NCBI GenBank assembly: GCA_031213475.1
Contig: JARUPZ010000019.1
Span: 9,702,698-9,766,697, forward strand
DNA from: Nereocystis luetkeana
Lineage: Eukaryota; Sar; Phaeophyceae; Laminariales; Laminariaceae
Length of the DNA: 64,000 nt
Direction of reading: 5' to 3'
The notes below the pieces were generated by a model, which saw only the letters and a list, made by a program, of their open reading frames with translations, ran no database searches and had not been told where the DNA came from. Every line of letters starts with the position of its first letter. The first letter of the stretch is position 1. Position numbers and translations under genes: made by a program. Positions 34,701-47,179 of the stretch are shown here, piece by piece.

Positions 34701-36109
34701 CCACGAAAGGCCTGATGCTGCATAAGCAGGAACCAGCGATCAACGGTCAGCGGTCAAGGGGTCGGACGAAAGAGGATGGGCAAGGCAAACAGTAGAGCTT
34801 ACCAATTGTTCGAGATGTTGTCTGTTTGGCTCAGGGTCAGGGTTAGTTATATACGTCTTGTACACAGTGTGTGTCAACCATTCTCTCGAATAAGTGGTAA
34901 GCAACCCTCAAGGCAAGGAGAGGCGAGGCAAGGCAAGGCAAGGCAAGGCAAGGCAAGGCAAGGCAAGGCAAGGCAAGGCAAGGCAAGGCAAGGCAAGGCA
35001 AGGCAAGGCAAGGCAAGGCAAGGCAAGGCGAGGCGAGGCAAGGCAAGGCGAGGCAACGCAACGCAAGGCAACGCAAGGCGATGCCAGGCAAGGCAAGGCA
35101 AGGTACACAGCCGACACCGTAGGGGGGATGAGGTCGGCGGACCGGTCTCGACCAAAGGCAGTCCTCGCCTGCTTGGCTCCGTTATCTATTACCGGTATGA
35201 TTGGACTCGTGATAATACTCCGGAGTAATACTCGTAGTGAAGGATGAATCAGTCGCCGCGTCGTCGACTTGAAGTTAGGGGTGACTGAAGTTTCCCCCCC
35301 TGGGTACGTGGCTTATCCTCTTGTTCCGACCACAACTACGGTCAAGCACACTACCAGGTGCCAGGCACTTTGATATACCATTTGTAGCACTGCTGCTGTG
35401 GTGTCCATCGTGCTAGGTGAGCTCCACTACGTTGACGTCCATACTGGCCCTGAGTGTTCGGCGTTGAGCGAACTTACTTGGTTGCCTGGTACCCTGCGTA
35501 CCGCCGCCTGCTGCCTGCTGTATAATGCCAGGGTTTCTCTGACTGATACACTGAAGCAGTGTACATACTTGGTACCTGGTATACTAGTAACACATTTTTT
35601 TTTTTTTTCAATATCACTTTTACTTTCCAGCCTTACTCGTGGGAGGTTTTACCTTCAACGAGCTTCTGGACAAGCCGTGGTCACAGGTGTCCACCCTTCT
35701 CCCCCCCTGAACGTGCCTTTATTTTTTGTCGCGCATAGGGTTCAGCATTCCCACTGGTCGTCGATTTTCATCGAATGTACCTGGTAGCTATTAATATTAA
35801 TAACCATGATTAATACTACAGCAGTGTAGGAGTAAAAGTACGAGTAGCGATTAGTATAGTACCAGCAGTGCGGGTATCCACCGCTTATGCAGCAGTAGTA
35901 GAGCAGTTTGTTTTCTCGTATCGTGATTGAACCGTATCTACTACAACGCAAACATGCCAGCACCAGCTATTGCGCTGGCTACAGGCTTTCGTGGTGCGCA
36001 CTTCTACCGTCTGCTCACCAGTAGGAGTAAATGAAGACCCACCAGGTACGAAGGCAAGCACACTCGCCGGTGTCGCTGTTGCAGCCAGAAGTAAAATCAA
36101 CATGATCAT
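22787..36109 (-). CDS. CYP97: CYP97-family cytochrome P450, plastid-targeted (copy 2)
   Basis: Ten exons: 36109-36019, 34717-34485, 34113-34006, 33115-32882, 32459-32362, 30427-30268, 29586-29452, 26071-25839, 24393-24044, 23046-22787 (1902 nt, 633 aa, phases agree throughout). The start [20 protein letters not shown] is a signal peptide ending in a cleavage-site Ala-Phe, so plastid import through the ER is likely. P450 signatures: [36 protein letters not shown] (386-391), ESLR (442-445), PDRF, and heme Cys553 in [10 protein letters not shown], with the loop codon split by the last intron. Inferred role: carotenoid ring hydroxylation. The introns before exons 3 and 7 use GC donors (CAG|GCGAGA); both joins restore conserved sequence. 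Introns carry a GGAA tract, a GGCAA array, a telomere-like array with an insertion, and several foldback elements. No break in the frame is seen. Confidence 0.9.
23305..23341. repeat. Short ATGCATGG / GTAGTCGTA repeat, copy 1
   Basis: A short block with TCATGCATGGTCGTAGTCGT recurs, next to G-rich or C-rich runs, near 45660-45710, 53205-53245, 55890-55930 (opposite orientation) and 56385-56455. It is non-coding and of unknown origin. Confidence 0.55.
24701..24908. repeat. Degenerate telomere-like CCCTAA/CCCCAA array, left part
   Basis: Repeated AACCCTAACCCCAACCC-type units with many point changes, within the intron between the exons at 24044-24393 and 25839-26071 of CYP97 copy 2. It resembles an old interstitial telomere-type array. 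The matching right part is at 25696-25797. Confidence 0.75.
24911..25695. mobile_element. 785-bp non-autonomous terminal-inverted-repeat element
   Basis: The ends are inverted repeats of about 40 bp: left GGCCGTTTCCTATGCGGTTC and on, right its diverged reverse complement up to 25695. The element splits a telomere-like array. Internally there is a strong inverted repeat at 25517-25567 (GATGACCCAGGTTGTCGGAT and its complement) and no transposase frame. Flanks are TTAA on the left and TATAA on the right, so a 3-4 bp target duplication is possible but not exact. Superfamily not assigned. Confidence 0.75.
25696..25797. repeat. Degenerate telomere-like array, right part
   Basis: This continues the AACCCTAACCCCAAC pattern of 24701-24908 on the other side of the inserted inverted-repeat element. 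Confidence 0.75.
26134..26340. repeat. GATCTAGAT-rich dispersed repeat, copy 1
   Basis: A block rich in GATCTA, GATGATCT and CAGATCCAACC words. Related blocks lie at about 29085-29330 (opposite orientation) and 49965-50290. Shared landmarks are CACATGT, GTTGTGCAGGATC or its complement, and CCCACCCGG. No coding capacity. Confidence 0.6.
29085..29330. repeat. GATCTAGAT-rich dispersed repeat, copy 2 (inverted)
   Basis: This has the same landmarks as the block at 26134-26340, but reverse-complemented (GATCCTGCACAACACATCAC). It lies in the intron beside exon 7 of CYP97 copy 2. Confidence 0.6.
29789..29994. repeat. GGAA microsatellite
   Basis: About 200 bp of GGAAG/GGAA units with occasional interruptions, in the intron between exons 6 and 7 of CYP97 copy 2. 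The long Pro-Ser-Phe-Leu frame that it creates on the minus strand is an artefact. Confidence 0.95.
31105..31258. repeat. CAG/CAA/GCG trinucleotide-rich tract in intron
   Basis: Clusters of AGC repeats at both ends of this stretch give long homopolymeric Ala/Ser/Gln/Leu frames on both strands. It lies in intron 5 of CYP97 copy 2 and is not coding. Confidence 0.85.
33598..33714. mobile_element. Foldback element family B, copy 1
   Basis: The terminal inverted repeats read ATTACGGGGGACCATAGT and its complement, with a further match AGGACC/GGTCC inside. The copy is 117 bp with no coding capacity. The interior word CCAAATATTGTTAGTAAAAA is shared with copies at 44637 and, inverted, 47676. Confidence 0.8.
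34911..35103. repeat. GGCAA pentanucleotide array
   Basis: Over 30 units of AGGCA, degenerating at the right end, in intron 1 of CYP97 copy 2. The Gly-Lys-Ala-Arg-Gln frame across it is an artefact of the five-base period. Confidence 0.95.
35611..35785 (+). repeat. Exon-like dispersed repeat, uninterrupted copy
   Basis: This matches 58100-58290 over about 175 bp. It contains TTTACTTTCCAG, then a 56-nt open segment (35631-35686, reading [18 protein letters not shown]), then CACAG|GTGTCC. That layout looks like an internal exon with acceptor and donor. It lies antisense in intron 1 of CYP97 copy 2, so it is not an exon of that gene. Confidence 0.7.
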
Positions 36110-36570
36110 GTTTACCCTGTCTACACCTAATCGGCGTCGGAGCACGCCACCCACACTGCAGGGCCAATGCCTGTACCCTGAATACGTGGGTGGATACCAA
36201 CGATCTTCCTTGGCAGCTGGTGCCACGGCCACGTTCCGGTGCACGGTACTCGACACTCGGCACTATTTGGTGCGATGGCTTGCATTCACGATTCAGGATG
36301 CCTCAGGTTTGTGGGGAGTTCCAATTTAGAAAGGCTTTCTTAATAGGGAGAAGCAATCTGTTTCCCCCCCTAAAAGGGCCCGAAAAGGGAGACCAAACAA
36401 CAACAGGCAGGGTGTGTGGGTGAAGCCGGGCGACACTGCACCCGGCTTGATCGGTGACAAAGCGGTTCTCGAAAAACTCTCAGTGAATCTCCCTCCGCTT
36501 GTGTGAGCTGGTACGAGCGAGTCCGTGTCCGGAGATATCGAAGGGGGGCCCCGGTGGGTGGGCACGTACC
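36110..36570. promoter_or_regulatory. 461-bp divergent promoter region, CYP97 copy 2 / DP
   Basis: The proposed start codons of two genes face away from each other across 461 bp, so both promoters and 5' leaders must be compact or overlapping. No obvious TATA box or E2F site (TTTSSCGC) stands out to me. An alternative in-frame ATG for DP at 36499 would shorten the gap further. Confidence 0.55.
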
Positions 36571-36813
36571 ATGAGCAAGCGGATGTCTGACCGTGTGCAG
36601 GGAGGGACAGGGCTGGATAATTTCATATTCCCTGGCGATGCCACCTCCCCGGCGCCTTTTGGGATGAGCAGTGCAGGATTGTGGGACGACGTCGAGGTGG
36701 GTGGGCCGGCATCCGGCGTGTGCGACAAGATCGTATTTTGATCTGATAAATGAAATCGACACCTTTTGTAGCTCAGTCCCCTCCTCCCTCAGTAGTACGA
36801 GTACAACAGCAGT

Positions 36814-36848
<35 letters not shown>

Positions 36849-39800
36849 GATCTAATCGGGGCGCTTGGGCCAACCGCAGCACAGCCAGCTTGTGGTTTTG
36901 CAAGTGATGGCCGAAGGCCCTCAAGGCGGCATCACGTATTCACGACGCTGTTTACTGCTTGTCCTCGGCTATCTGGATTTGCGGGTGGTTCGTTTGGTGT
37001 GATATTTCAACAGTCTCGTTCTCTGTGCCTCTCCTCTCTTCTCCTCTGTTGTCTGTTGCGTGTGTTCTCTGCCTGTCGTCTGTCATGCGTTCCAGGGGAA
37101 CGGTAAGGACAGTAGCTTGAAGAGGAAGCACGAAGAAACCCTCAACGACGAGCTCCTGACCATGCTCAAGGTGAGTGGCCCATAGGGATCATTGGCTAGT
37201 AAAATCAATGTATACACCACAGGCACGCAAAGAGCAACGACGTGCGTGCGTGTTCTTTCAAGCTCGTAATGTTTTTTACCGTCTGCCGTATCCAGCATGC
37301 CCAGCCAGCGTCATGTATGCATGGATACGGTATGACTACTGCTATAATAACAACCTACAGCAGCCGTCACACACGCAAAATACGTCAGGAGGCAGCACCT
37401 TCACGTATCATCGTATCATACGAGGAACGGATCTCTGCTTTGTCACAGCCCACAACCGACGCATCTCGTCCATTGACCCTGCTGTGCGGGGCCGCCGGCA
37501 CGACTTCGTTCCGGGGCTACCCGTCGAGGCGAGGCCAGACAGACAGACAGCCTTGCGGGCAGTCATGGGGAGACGACCTCGGCGATCGTATTTGGTTGTG
37601 GTGTGTTTGCTTGTATTCATAGGCCTAGACTAATGCGGCATCAGCAGGCGTCAGCAGCAGGGGCAGGGGCAGCACGCACTTCTGATTCGTGGCTGCTGTT
37701 GTGAAGTTTACCTACTATTAATATTAATAGCTGTATGATGCTGTCTCGATTCTGTCTCGGCTACCTGTCTGTTCGTTGGTGGGCATGTGTGTGTTATCCC
37801 GCCCCAGAGAGAACGATTGGTGACGGGCGTTTCCTAGCGTGTCATCAAGCTCAGACATAAGGATAGCAGTGTTTCCTGCATGAGGCCATTTAAAACCCGC
37901 ACGATGTAATACGCGCGCTCGAAGCATCACACACAGCTTGCAAATATGAGTTTCGACGAAATGCTCGATCTCGCAGCTGTTGTTTTTTATTTTATGAAGA
38001 GAGGGAGCATGGAGCATGCGCCACGTCCGTCCGTAGCCCTACGAGCCTTGCCTGCAAATATTTTTCGTCGGTGCGGTTTATGACGGCGGCTCGAGGATCC
38101 AGATATCGACGTTCGTCAGGTTGTGTGATACCAGGTATATTCTCCTGCGTTTGGACGTCTTTAGTACAGGTCTAGACTGCCTTCGTACTGCTGCTGTACG
38201 TACCCGTACATACTAGGTACTCGAAGAGCGTGGAGCTCCAGAGTGGAGCCACTCGCAGAGCTGCCATACTATTAGATTACTGCTGTACGTATTGTGTCAT
38301 ATCATATGATACGATAAATACTGCTGTTGCTGTGCGTACTGGCTGTAGAGCTCTTGGGCCGACAACTGGTGTATCACTGACTGCTGTACAGACCAGTACA
38401 TGTGGGCATTCATTCGCTAAGACGAGACACCGGATAGAGTACCTACTTATCCCATTAATAGTATTCACAATGTTGTAACGGATAACGGGCCATCATCGTC
38501 CACAGATAAGACACCAGGCACCCGAAGTTAATATCAGGTACCAGGTATTCATTTTTCAGTGCCTGTCCTGCTGTTCTATCAACCGAAGTACGAACGAGGG
38601 TATGTCGGAGCAGCGGATTTATGTAGGTGCCGAGGAGGCGTGCTTCATGATTTTGGAAGCCCCTCCCATTTTTTGTTGATATCGAGTCACGGGTTTCCAG
38701 AAGAATAGGCAAGAAAGAGTCTCTCACTCAGCAAATGCGGTCTATCATCTACCTAATATCTAAATTAACGCATAGACTTCAGGCGGTGCCGGAAGCGAGG
38801 TAACGAGGCATCGGAGCAAACTCTACGTGCTCCACGGGTGTGACCAGGATGTGGCACTGATAGGTTGCATCATACTGTAATGCTAGCCGACATTTTCCCC
38901 TATTATATCACCTCTTCGTGCGAGCTGCGGGTATCTTATCTCAATGCTCTCGCCTCTGTTTTTTTTGTCTGCTGCATGGCGCATTCTGGCCCCTTAAGAT
39001 ACAACCACCACACACGAGAACAGCGATTCTACCATTTGTATATACGTGCCGACGACGAATGTTGTGAGCGTATATACAGCAGTAGGACTCCTCTCACACG
39101 CCACCTAGAGGGAGGTGCTCTATTTCGCCGTTTTTTTATACGGTTGTGCTTGTTGTGGGCATGCCATCCGTTACCTCAGGTCATTGGCAACTGGTTTCCG
39201 CGTGTTGTTGGATTTCTCATGTTTTCGGTTTGTCAAAGCGCCGACCTCAAGAAGCCACACAGCCCTAGTTAACTCGCAAGTGGGGAGCACATATGCTTAG
39301 GGCCGTTCCGTTCCTAACGAACGAACGAACTAAAAAAACACGATTCGTGACTGTTTGGCATATGACAGAATCTCACAATCCGCAACATTTCAGTTATAAC
39401 ACGCCCGGTCCGCGAGATTCCATCTCGCAGGCGGTCTGCCCGGCCTGGCGTGTGACATTTTCAGATCGTTTTCGCTTTTGTCTTCGAGCTGTGGCTCCTC
39501 CTCCTCGAAGTTTCGAGGCCACACCGTGTTCATTAGCCCGCGCCCACCGGCGATGTCTTTGAGTAGCCGCCCGTTGTTCACAAGCGGCGTACGAAGCAGA
39601 GTCTGCCATGCCCCTATGCCGGCCTTCGGATATCGTTTGTGAGTGTTGGTTGCGTAGTGTGCCTTGATAGGCGTATTTCGAGACACGACAAAAAGTCACG
39701 AATCGTGTTTTTTTTTTCAGGGAGGATCTGAAAACAATGGCGTCATTAATCGTGAGTTTTTTTGTCGTGATTCACGACAAGAAAAAAAACGATTCATTAC

Positions 39801-42800
39801 ACACTCCTCACGAATCGTTATTTCTTTTCCTCGAATGGCCCTTCTAGGTAAAAATCATGGGATATTTTGGTTGTGTGTATATGATGGGTCCTGATTACTT
39901 TATGGTGTCCCGTAACAGCAATTGGGAGGAAACTCTCATACACGGCATGGAGTAAAAGATTCCGTGCTGACCCTGATTGTTCCTTGTCTCTAGGTGTTGT
40001 CTCACGGAAACACAAAGCCACCGCATTCTTGTCAAAACCGAGAAAACTATACCTTGGTTGTATCATATGTATGAACGCCAGGTATGTATTTTCCCTACGA
40101 GTATACGTATTGTGCTTCAAATATCCGGGCATCGAGGCTATGCAACCCTTCTCTACAATCTCTGTTACCAAAAACGAGGGAACGGGGAAGACAAGATGCC
40201 ATCCGCGGCCTGAACAAGTACCGGCACCTGTATACTTCGTATGCTCGCATGCTCGTATGCTCGTAGTGGAGTGCGATAAAAGGGGGGGCCTGTCTGCTGT
40301 CTTGCGCCTCCTACCGCTGTCTGTGTAGAGTATAGGGCCACGTATCTTGGTGTTTGAACTGGAGGGTTGTGTCGGCCCGTTACTTGCCAGGTACGTCGTG
40401 AGTACGGCAACCACGAGTGTTGGACGAGTGCATGCACGAGTGTTGCACGAGTGCATGCACGAGTGTTGTGCTGACAGCACTGCTGTACGTACGACGTACC
40501 TGGTACGCAGTAAGAAATGCCGGCTACGAACGATCGGCGCTCGCTGTGACCCGTCGCTGACGTAAACAGCGCTCTATTATCTCAGGCAACCAACGGTCAG
40601 GCACAGTACTACCTAGTATTATATATATATACGAGATTGCGAGCGCGTGCCGTATTCGCTCTTTTTTGGAGCTACACAATCACGCAATCAGTCGCCAGCT
40701 ATCATATCCTGGGTTAGTTGCACACCGCACCATTTTTTGGGTTACGTTTGTCTTTTGTAGTTGTTTACTTACAGTCTCATGCTGTACCCGCACTGTTCTT
40801 TTTGAGCGGATGGATGTGGGCTCTAGCTGATGCAACGAGGCCAAAGGCCCCACTGTCCGCAGTAGGCAGTACGGTAGGCGGTGGGCGTGTGCTGTGAAGT
40901 GTGCGTTTCAGGATGCTGGTTGTAAAAAAAGCTCACGCGCACGCCCTGCGTACGTGCAGCTGTTCCAGTCGCCCCTTGTTGTTGCTGTCCTACTTATAAT
41001 ATGCCACCAGTGCCTGATACTGGGCCAACCTTTCGGGAATATGGCCACTCACCAGCTGAATTTTAGCTTGATGGTCATTTCCCAAAACTTTCTTTACCAA
41101 GTTACGATACGTGCCAAGTATTTTATTGGTGTATCAGGGTAGGTGATATCACATGCCAGAGGTGTTATGTATTATAGGAAAAACGGCACTAACAACGAGA
41201 ACGGTTTGCTAAATGATGCCAGAGCGATACGACCCCCTCGTACGATACATGGTGTACTGCTGTGCGTTTATCGTAGAGCGGGAACGTTACTATTCCTACT
41301 GGTTAATCATGTCGGCGTTAACCCTTTTAGAACTGCAGTCCCATTTTGGGGACAAACCACTCAAATTTCAAGTAGTTTGTCCCCAAAGCGGGACTCCGGT
41401 ACTAAAAGGGTTAAAGGAGGGCAAGCTGCGAGGCCGATCTCGGGCTTGGGCAGCTTGTGACGATTTTGACGTTTGCGCCCCCTTGCTGCGTATTCGGAGT
41501 GAGGAAGCGGGCAACCCAGAAGCAGGTGTCATGGGCTGGGTGTGCATCTGCTCAATGGTTCATCTTCAGCCTCACAAGAGCCCACCCGTTTGACCGTGCA
41601 GATATTCGATTTATAGTTGCATGTTCCATCTCCAACCTGACGAGAGCCCCCTATCAGTAGTAGTCGGAAATTTGGCGACGTGCACCTGGTACAAAGTTGC
41701 GGGAGGGCATGATAAGGCACAACAAATACATAGTACTCAGAATTCACGCTTGATCCAGAAACCATATACTCGGAGTACCTGGTATACCCCTATGTTTACT
41801 ATTGATAACCATATTTACTCTAGTTCTGACTACTAGGCTACTGATAGTTGTACATGTGTTCCCCCGTAATGTTGATTAATGTTGCTGCTTGGAAACGATA
41901 AATACGCTGTTATCGTACCGTCTAGGCATGCCTTACAGGACGAGGGTGCAGCAGTACATATCATCGTGATGCCGCGCCGGTGTGGTGCATTTCCGAACGT
42001 TGCACTCCGGGCGCACCTCCTACCCGAGGATCGTGTTGTGTTCGATATACCGTACCAGATAGGATATTTAACGAATCGAGTGGTCTGTACCAATAACATG
42101 CAAGCTTTCGTTCGGTATCAGCATGCTTCACACAGGTATGCTAAGGGGGTGGAGGGAGGGCAAAACGCCGTCGATACGGTATCCAACGCTGTGAATAGTA
42201 CACTACGTAGTGGCCGATGCTGCAATATTGAGAATACCGATTTTTTTTTTTGTCTGAGTTCGAAGGGGGTTATAAATAGTACGTCAACACGAGAAGCCAC
42301 GTTGTTCGTAGATCGATGACGTTACCTTGAGCAGTTGAGCAGTTGAGCATTGAGCATTGAGCATTGATCATTGCGTTAAGCATGCAGTGGTGCGTGCCGG
42401 TATATGCCTGATACGTAAAACGACAGTCAGCAGGTGCTGTATGCACCTGTTTTATCATCTACAACCCTAACAGCGATTCAGTATTGGCAATAGTTCATAG
42501 CTTTGTTTGTTCATGTACGGCCGTCAACGAACTCCCTCCGTGCCCCTCGTAGGGTGGCTGGCGTTCAAACGACGGACGGCAGGGGGGGGGGGGGGGGCAG
42601 GCCGATTTTTTTCCCAGCAGCAAAACGTTACTTTTAAAAAATCTTCTCCTTCAGCAGAATCATTTTGTTGCGATAGTTTCAATGCAAAGATGTACTGGTC
42701 TGAAATGAATATTATTCGAAATGGGACACGTAAGATACATCGTCGGAAGGCAAAAGTATTATCTATAACAATAGTATGAATATTATTACAGTATCACGTA

Positions 42801-45800
42801 CCAGGTACATGCTTAGTGGGGACGGGGTGAAGGTCTGAAGTTCTGTTGTTGCTCTGGATTGCCACGCGCGGACCGGCTGCAGCGGATGACTTTTACGAAC
42901 ACTAATAGTGTTGCTACTGTTGTTGTCGTTATCGTATGATACGAGAGTTACGAACGTTTTGTGTCTGTTGCTCCCTTGATTGAGATGATGTCATAATGGT
43001 GTCATATGATACCATGTTGGTGCATCTCACTGGTGCCTTGATCAAAGCCGTATACGTTGATTAGTAGGAGGTACCTGGAACTTATCTACCGTACAGTAGT
43101 GCACAGCATTTGCTGTATTTGTAGTATATACTCTACTTTAGTGCTCTGTATCCCTCGAAAGCGGTAGGGTGATAGGACAGTCACGGCAGTCGTTTGTGTA
43201 CCGAAAAAGATAGCATGACAGTATTTGTACTATTAATAGTACTAAAGGCCGGTACTGCTGTACATGTACTAAATCCTACAAATAGTGGCACACATTATAC
43301 CATGTATGTGTGTACGGCCTGAAAGTCCACGTGTCACGTGTATTGGAAGCAAGCAGGAGCAAGAGAAGCGTCGTCTCTATGCGCGCACCCTCAAAGAATA
43401 ATCCCGCCCATCCTGAAAGAAATGTTGTTGTCATATGATATATCACATACCCGGTCAGATCGTATACCCGAGAGTAATGTAAACCACGTGTTCGTAGCAC
43501 TTTGATACTATACTAGGACAAATGAATGTGGGAATGCTACTGCCTGCAGCGCTACCGGTATATACCATACACCGGGTATAAATATAAACGTGCAAAATAT
43601 ACCTGGTATACTGACAATAAATGTATGGCTTCAGCTGCAAAGTGTTGACATCCATATCTTGCTGTCTATGCAAACTAACCCCCCCTTTTCGACTCGTCCT
43701 CCCTCCCTCCCTCCACAGGATGCAGGATTGGAAACCATGGCGTTGGAAGTGGGCACGGTACAGGGTGGTCAAATCGCTGCTCTGCAAGATGGAAAAGAAG
43801 GAGGCATGGGTGAGCCCTACACTACTACTGCTGTAGTAGGTTTATGCTTGTTTCATTTACGTACGAGTACAGTATTTCGAGGGAACGTAGCAATCATTAC
43901 CAAATATGGCGTGTAAACATACAGTACAATAGGGGGATACATGTTTTTCGGCTCTATCGTGGGTCCTGATTACAGTACCAGCGGTTCCTCTATAGTCCCC
44001 GTATCTTATGCGCTAGGCAACGATACCGACACCATTATAGCGGCAACGGGCATTAACTACTCCGCACACCGCCCCACTGGTTAGTCCCATCTGTGCGGAG
44101 AATATCCACAGACACTTGTAGCGGGCAGCCGGCACTATCACACTCAGCAGGCACTGTAGAGGGACCAGTACTGCTGTACTATGGTTATTCTTCCTTTAGT
44201 TGGGGCGTCTTGCCTTGACCCCCAAGAATCGCGCATTCGTTTTTTTTCAAATACATGTTGCGAACATTTTGGAGATTTTCTTGTTTCTTGCGGGATGGTG
44301 ACGTGCAGTTGGGGCAATCTGCCGCCCCGGCGCGTTCTTTGCGCGACCGATAAGTTAGTGTCTTGATATCTCAGCATATGTGTGTGTGTCTGTGTCTCTC
44401 GAATTACTTGCCCCCCCCCCCCCTCTCTCCCCGCCCCGTGGCAAGTTGTTCCGCTGAAGCACCAGGCGGGCACGCGTTCGTTGTTTGGTTAATGGCATAG
44501 GCATAGATCGCCCCCAAGGGGCCCCCCTCCGCCAACGAACGGACCTATCGATAGCACCTCTGTGTAACACCTGTTGATATACCCTTGGTATAATGGTACT
44601 ACCCACCAGGATACCTGGTACCTGGCATTAATTAATATTACGGGGGACCATAGTTACTAGGACCAAATATTGTTAGTAAAAATGGTTAAATATATACCAG
44701 GTAGGTTTTTATGTATGCCATAGGTCCTATTAACTATGGTCCCCCGTATTAGCACCATTCTTATGCGACAGGATGCTACCTACCGCTACGATAATTGAAC
44801 AGTGTGGGTACCATTATCATATGTCGATCGATGCATCGTTGCTCCTCTTTTTGAGTATCATATCATACGAGCAACACGTATAAGTATCGTTCTTGCAGTA
44901 CAGCAGTACACCCATCTACCAGCCCAGGATGCCTCTGCTTGCTCGACTCCCGGTTGCCCTAAGGCGATCACCCCCCCCTCCCCCCGTCCCCCCGCTTCCC
45001 TTGCTTCGCGGAAACACACCTCCCCTGTGCAGGCTCGGCGGCAAAGATGATGCGCGCGTTCTCGTCGGGCGACGCCTCCTCCCCAGTGGCCATGACAGCG
45101 TCCGCAATATTCTCGCCCAACCCAAGAGGCATAGCCCCAGCCCTCGACTCCCCCCTTCTTCTAAAGCGGTCTCTGGGCTCCCCCGCCCCCCCCGCGTCGA
45201 TGACGGCGTCTGCTATATTTTCACCAAGCCCTCTCGGGGCCGCCGCCGGTGGGGCGGGGGGGGGGCGCGGCGGCGGCGGCGGAGGTGGAGGTGGGGGGCT
45301 TTCTCACTTGTCGGAGTCTCCGGCGGCGATGAAGGGCACGGACCTAAGGCAGGCGGCGTCGGCGGAGTCGGACACGCCTCCCCCAAAGTGTAAGGCGGCG
45401 TTTTCGAAGAAGAAGAAGAGCCGCAGGTCACCCCCACTCCCTCTCCCGGTGCCGCCGCCGGCAGCCCTCAAGGACGTCTCGCTGCCTGAGCCGGTGCCGC
45501 CGCCGCCGCCGCCGCCGCCAGCGGGGCGAACACGACGCGCATGCACGAACTACGCTGCGGATTCTCCGCCTGACACGTGAGACTCTGGGCAAGCACCAGG
45601 AGACAAGAAGAGGGGGGAAAGGGGAGGAGAGGGGAGAGGGAGCAGGGTGGTGGAGGGGAGGGGTGTACTCATCATGCATGACCGTAGTCGTAAGACCATA
45701 GACCCTATCAGGGGGGTGGGCAATTGGGGCAGGGGTAGGTTTGACGGGTGCCGTTAGAACCGTACCCAAGTTTCGCGAACGCACTGTTCGGGGTCAGAGC

Positions 45801-47119
45801 TGGACAACTTTTACGCAAGTAGTGAGAGGGTTTCGATGCTGTTGGCATTTTTCAAAGTACACGAGGGAAGATAGAGTGTCAGTGCTACAAATGTTTTTGC
45901 TGATCACGGTATACACGACTCCATGCACATGGTCTGCTTGGGCATGTCGCAGGGAGGTACCGGCGAAGCGCCCGAAGAAGCAGGAGAACAAGCCGAACAA
46001 GGGGCTTCGACACTTCAGCGTCAAGGTGAGAGTTGGCACCGCGTGGCCTACGGGGTACACACGGGGTACACACGGGGCGAAAGTAAGGAAGAAAAAGTAG
46101 AAAAGGCCGGTTTCACACGGGAAGGGAGGAAGAAGAGGGGAGAAGAGAGGTGTGACACCGTTGCCCGGCGAGGTGCCGGTAAAAAGCCGTCGCCGAGCTT
46201 GGCGACGGGGAACCCCCCCCCCCCCCCCCCCCTCCCCCGAAGACTGCTGTAGTTTTGTGGTGGCTTTTTTGGAGGCATTTGTTTTGTTTTGTTTGCTCGT
46301 AGGTAGCCTAAGCTCCGGCGATGGTCTCCGCGATACGGGCAGCGAAACGCATGGATTGTGTGTTGTGTGCAGCAGCTCCATGTTTGGACCGCCTGCGTGT
46401 CGCCCCCGGCCCTTCTGCTCTGGACAGCGACACTCCCTGCTTTTAGCTTTAGCGCTCTCCCTGCCCGTTGGGCCCGCGGAAACACTCGACAGACGTGCAA
46501 CATTTGTTGATGGGCCAGAAGAACACGGCCGACTTTGGGTAGTGGGGTGTTTGTTGGACGCACAAGCTGTCTATGGCTCTTTTCAGCGATGAAGCTCGCC
46601 TTTTGTCGTACCGTCCTGCTAGCTTTTGTCGTACTGCTATGACATCCTCACTTTTTTGTCATACTGCTGTCTTTGACTTTTGCCCTAGTCACGGCTGCTG
46701 TCGCGCGGCTGATCTCACTGCTGTGCTCGCTGGTGTACCAGGTACCCACTTTAGTTGTACTGCTGCCTGTATATATGTCGGTCCTTCTCGGGCGCTGCGT
46801 GTGATTTGAAGGTTTGCCGAAAGGTGGAGGAAAAGGGTTCGACAAGCTACAACGAGGTGGCGGACGAGCTGGTGCAGGAGCTCGCGAAAGAGGGGGATTT
46901 CGGGCCGGGCAAGGAGACTCAGTACGACGACAAAAACATTCGGCGCCGAGTGTACGATGCCTTGAACGTGCTGATGGCTATCGACATCATCTCTAAGGAC
47001 AAGAAGGAGATAATGTGAGCTACGCAGCAGTCTCCGTGTCGTGGCGTTGGTTTTTGAGCTCGTTTTTTGGCGGGAATTGAGTAGCGATGCTGAGAGACAG
47101 TCCTACGTCACCTCAAACA

Positions 47120-47179
<60 letters not shown>

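Noticed and set aside
34776-35247. Gly-Lys-Ala-Arg-Gln and Leu-Pro-Cys-Leu-Ala frames on both strands
   Set aside because: Products of the five-base GGCAA array, which stays open in many frames.
36370-36924. 184-codon minus-strand frame with poly-Cys
   Set aside because: The Cys run is the (CAG)11 repeat read backwards, and the frame is antisense to the first DP exon.
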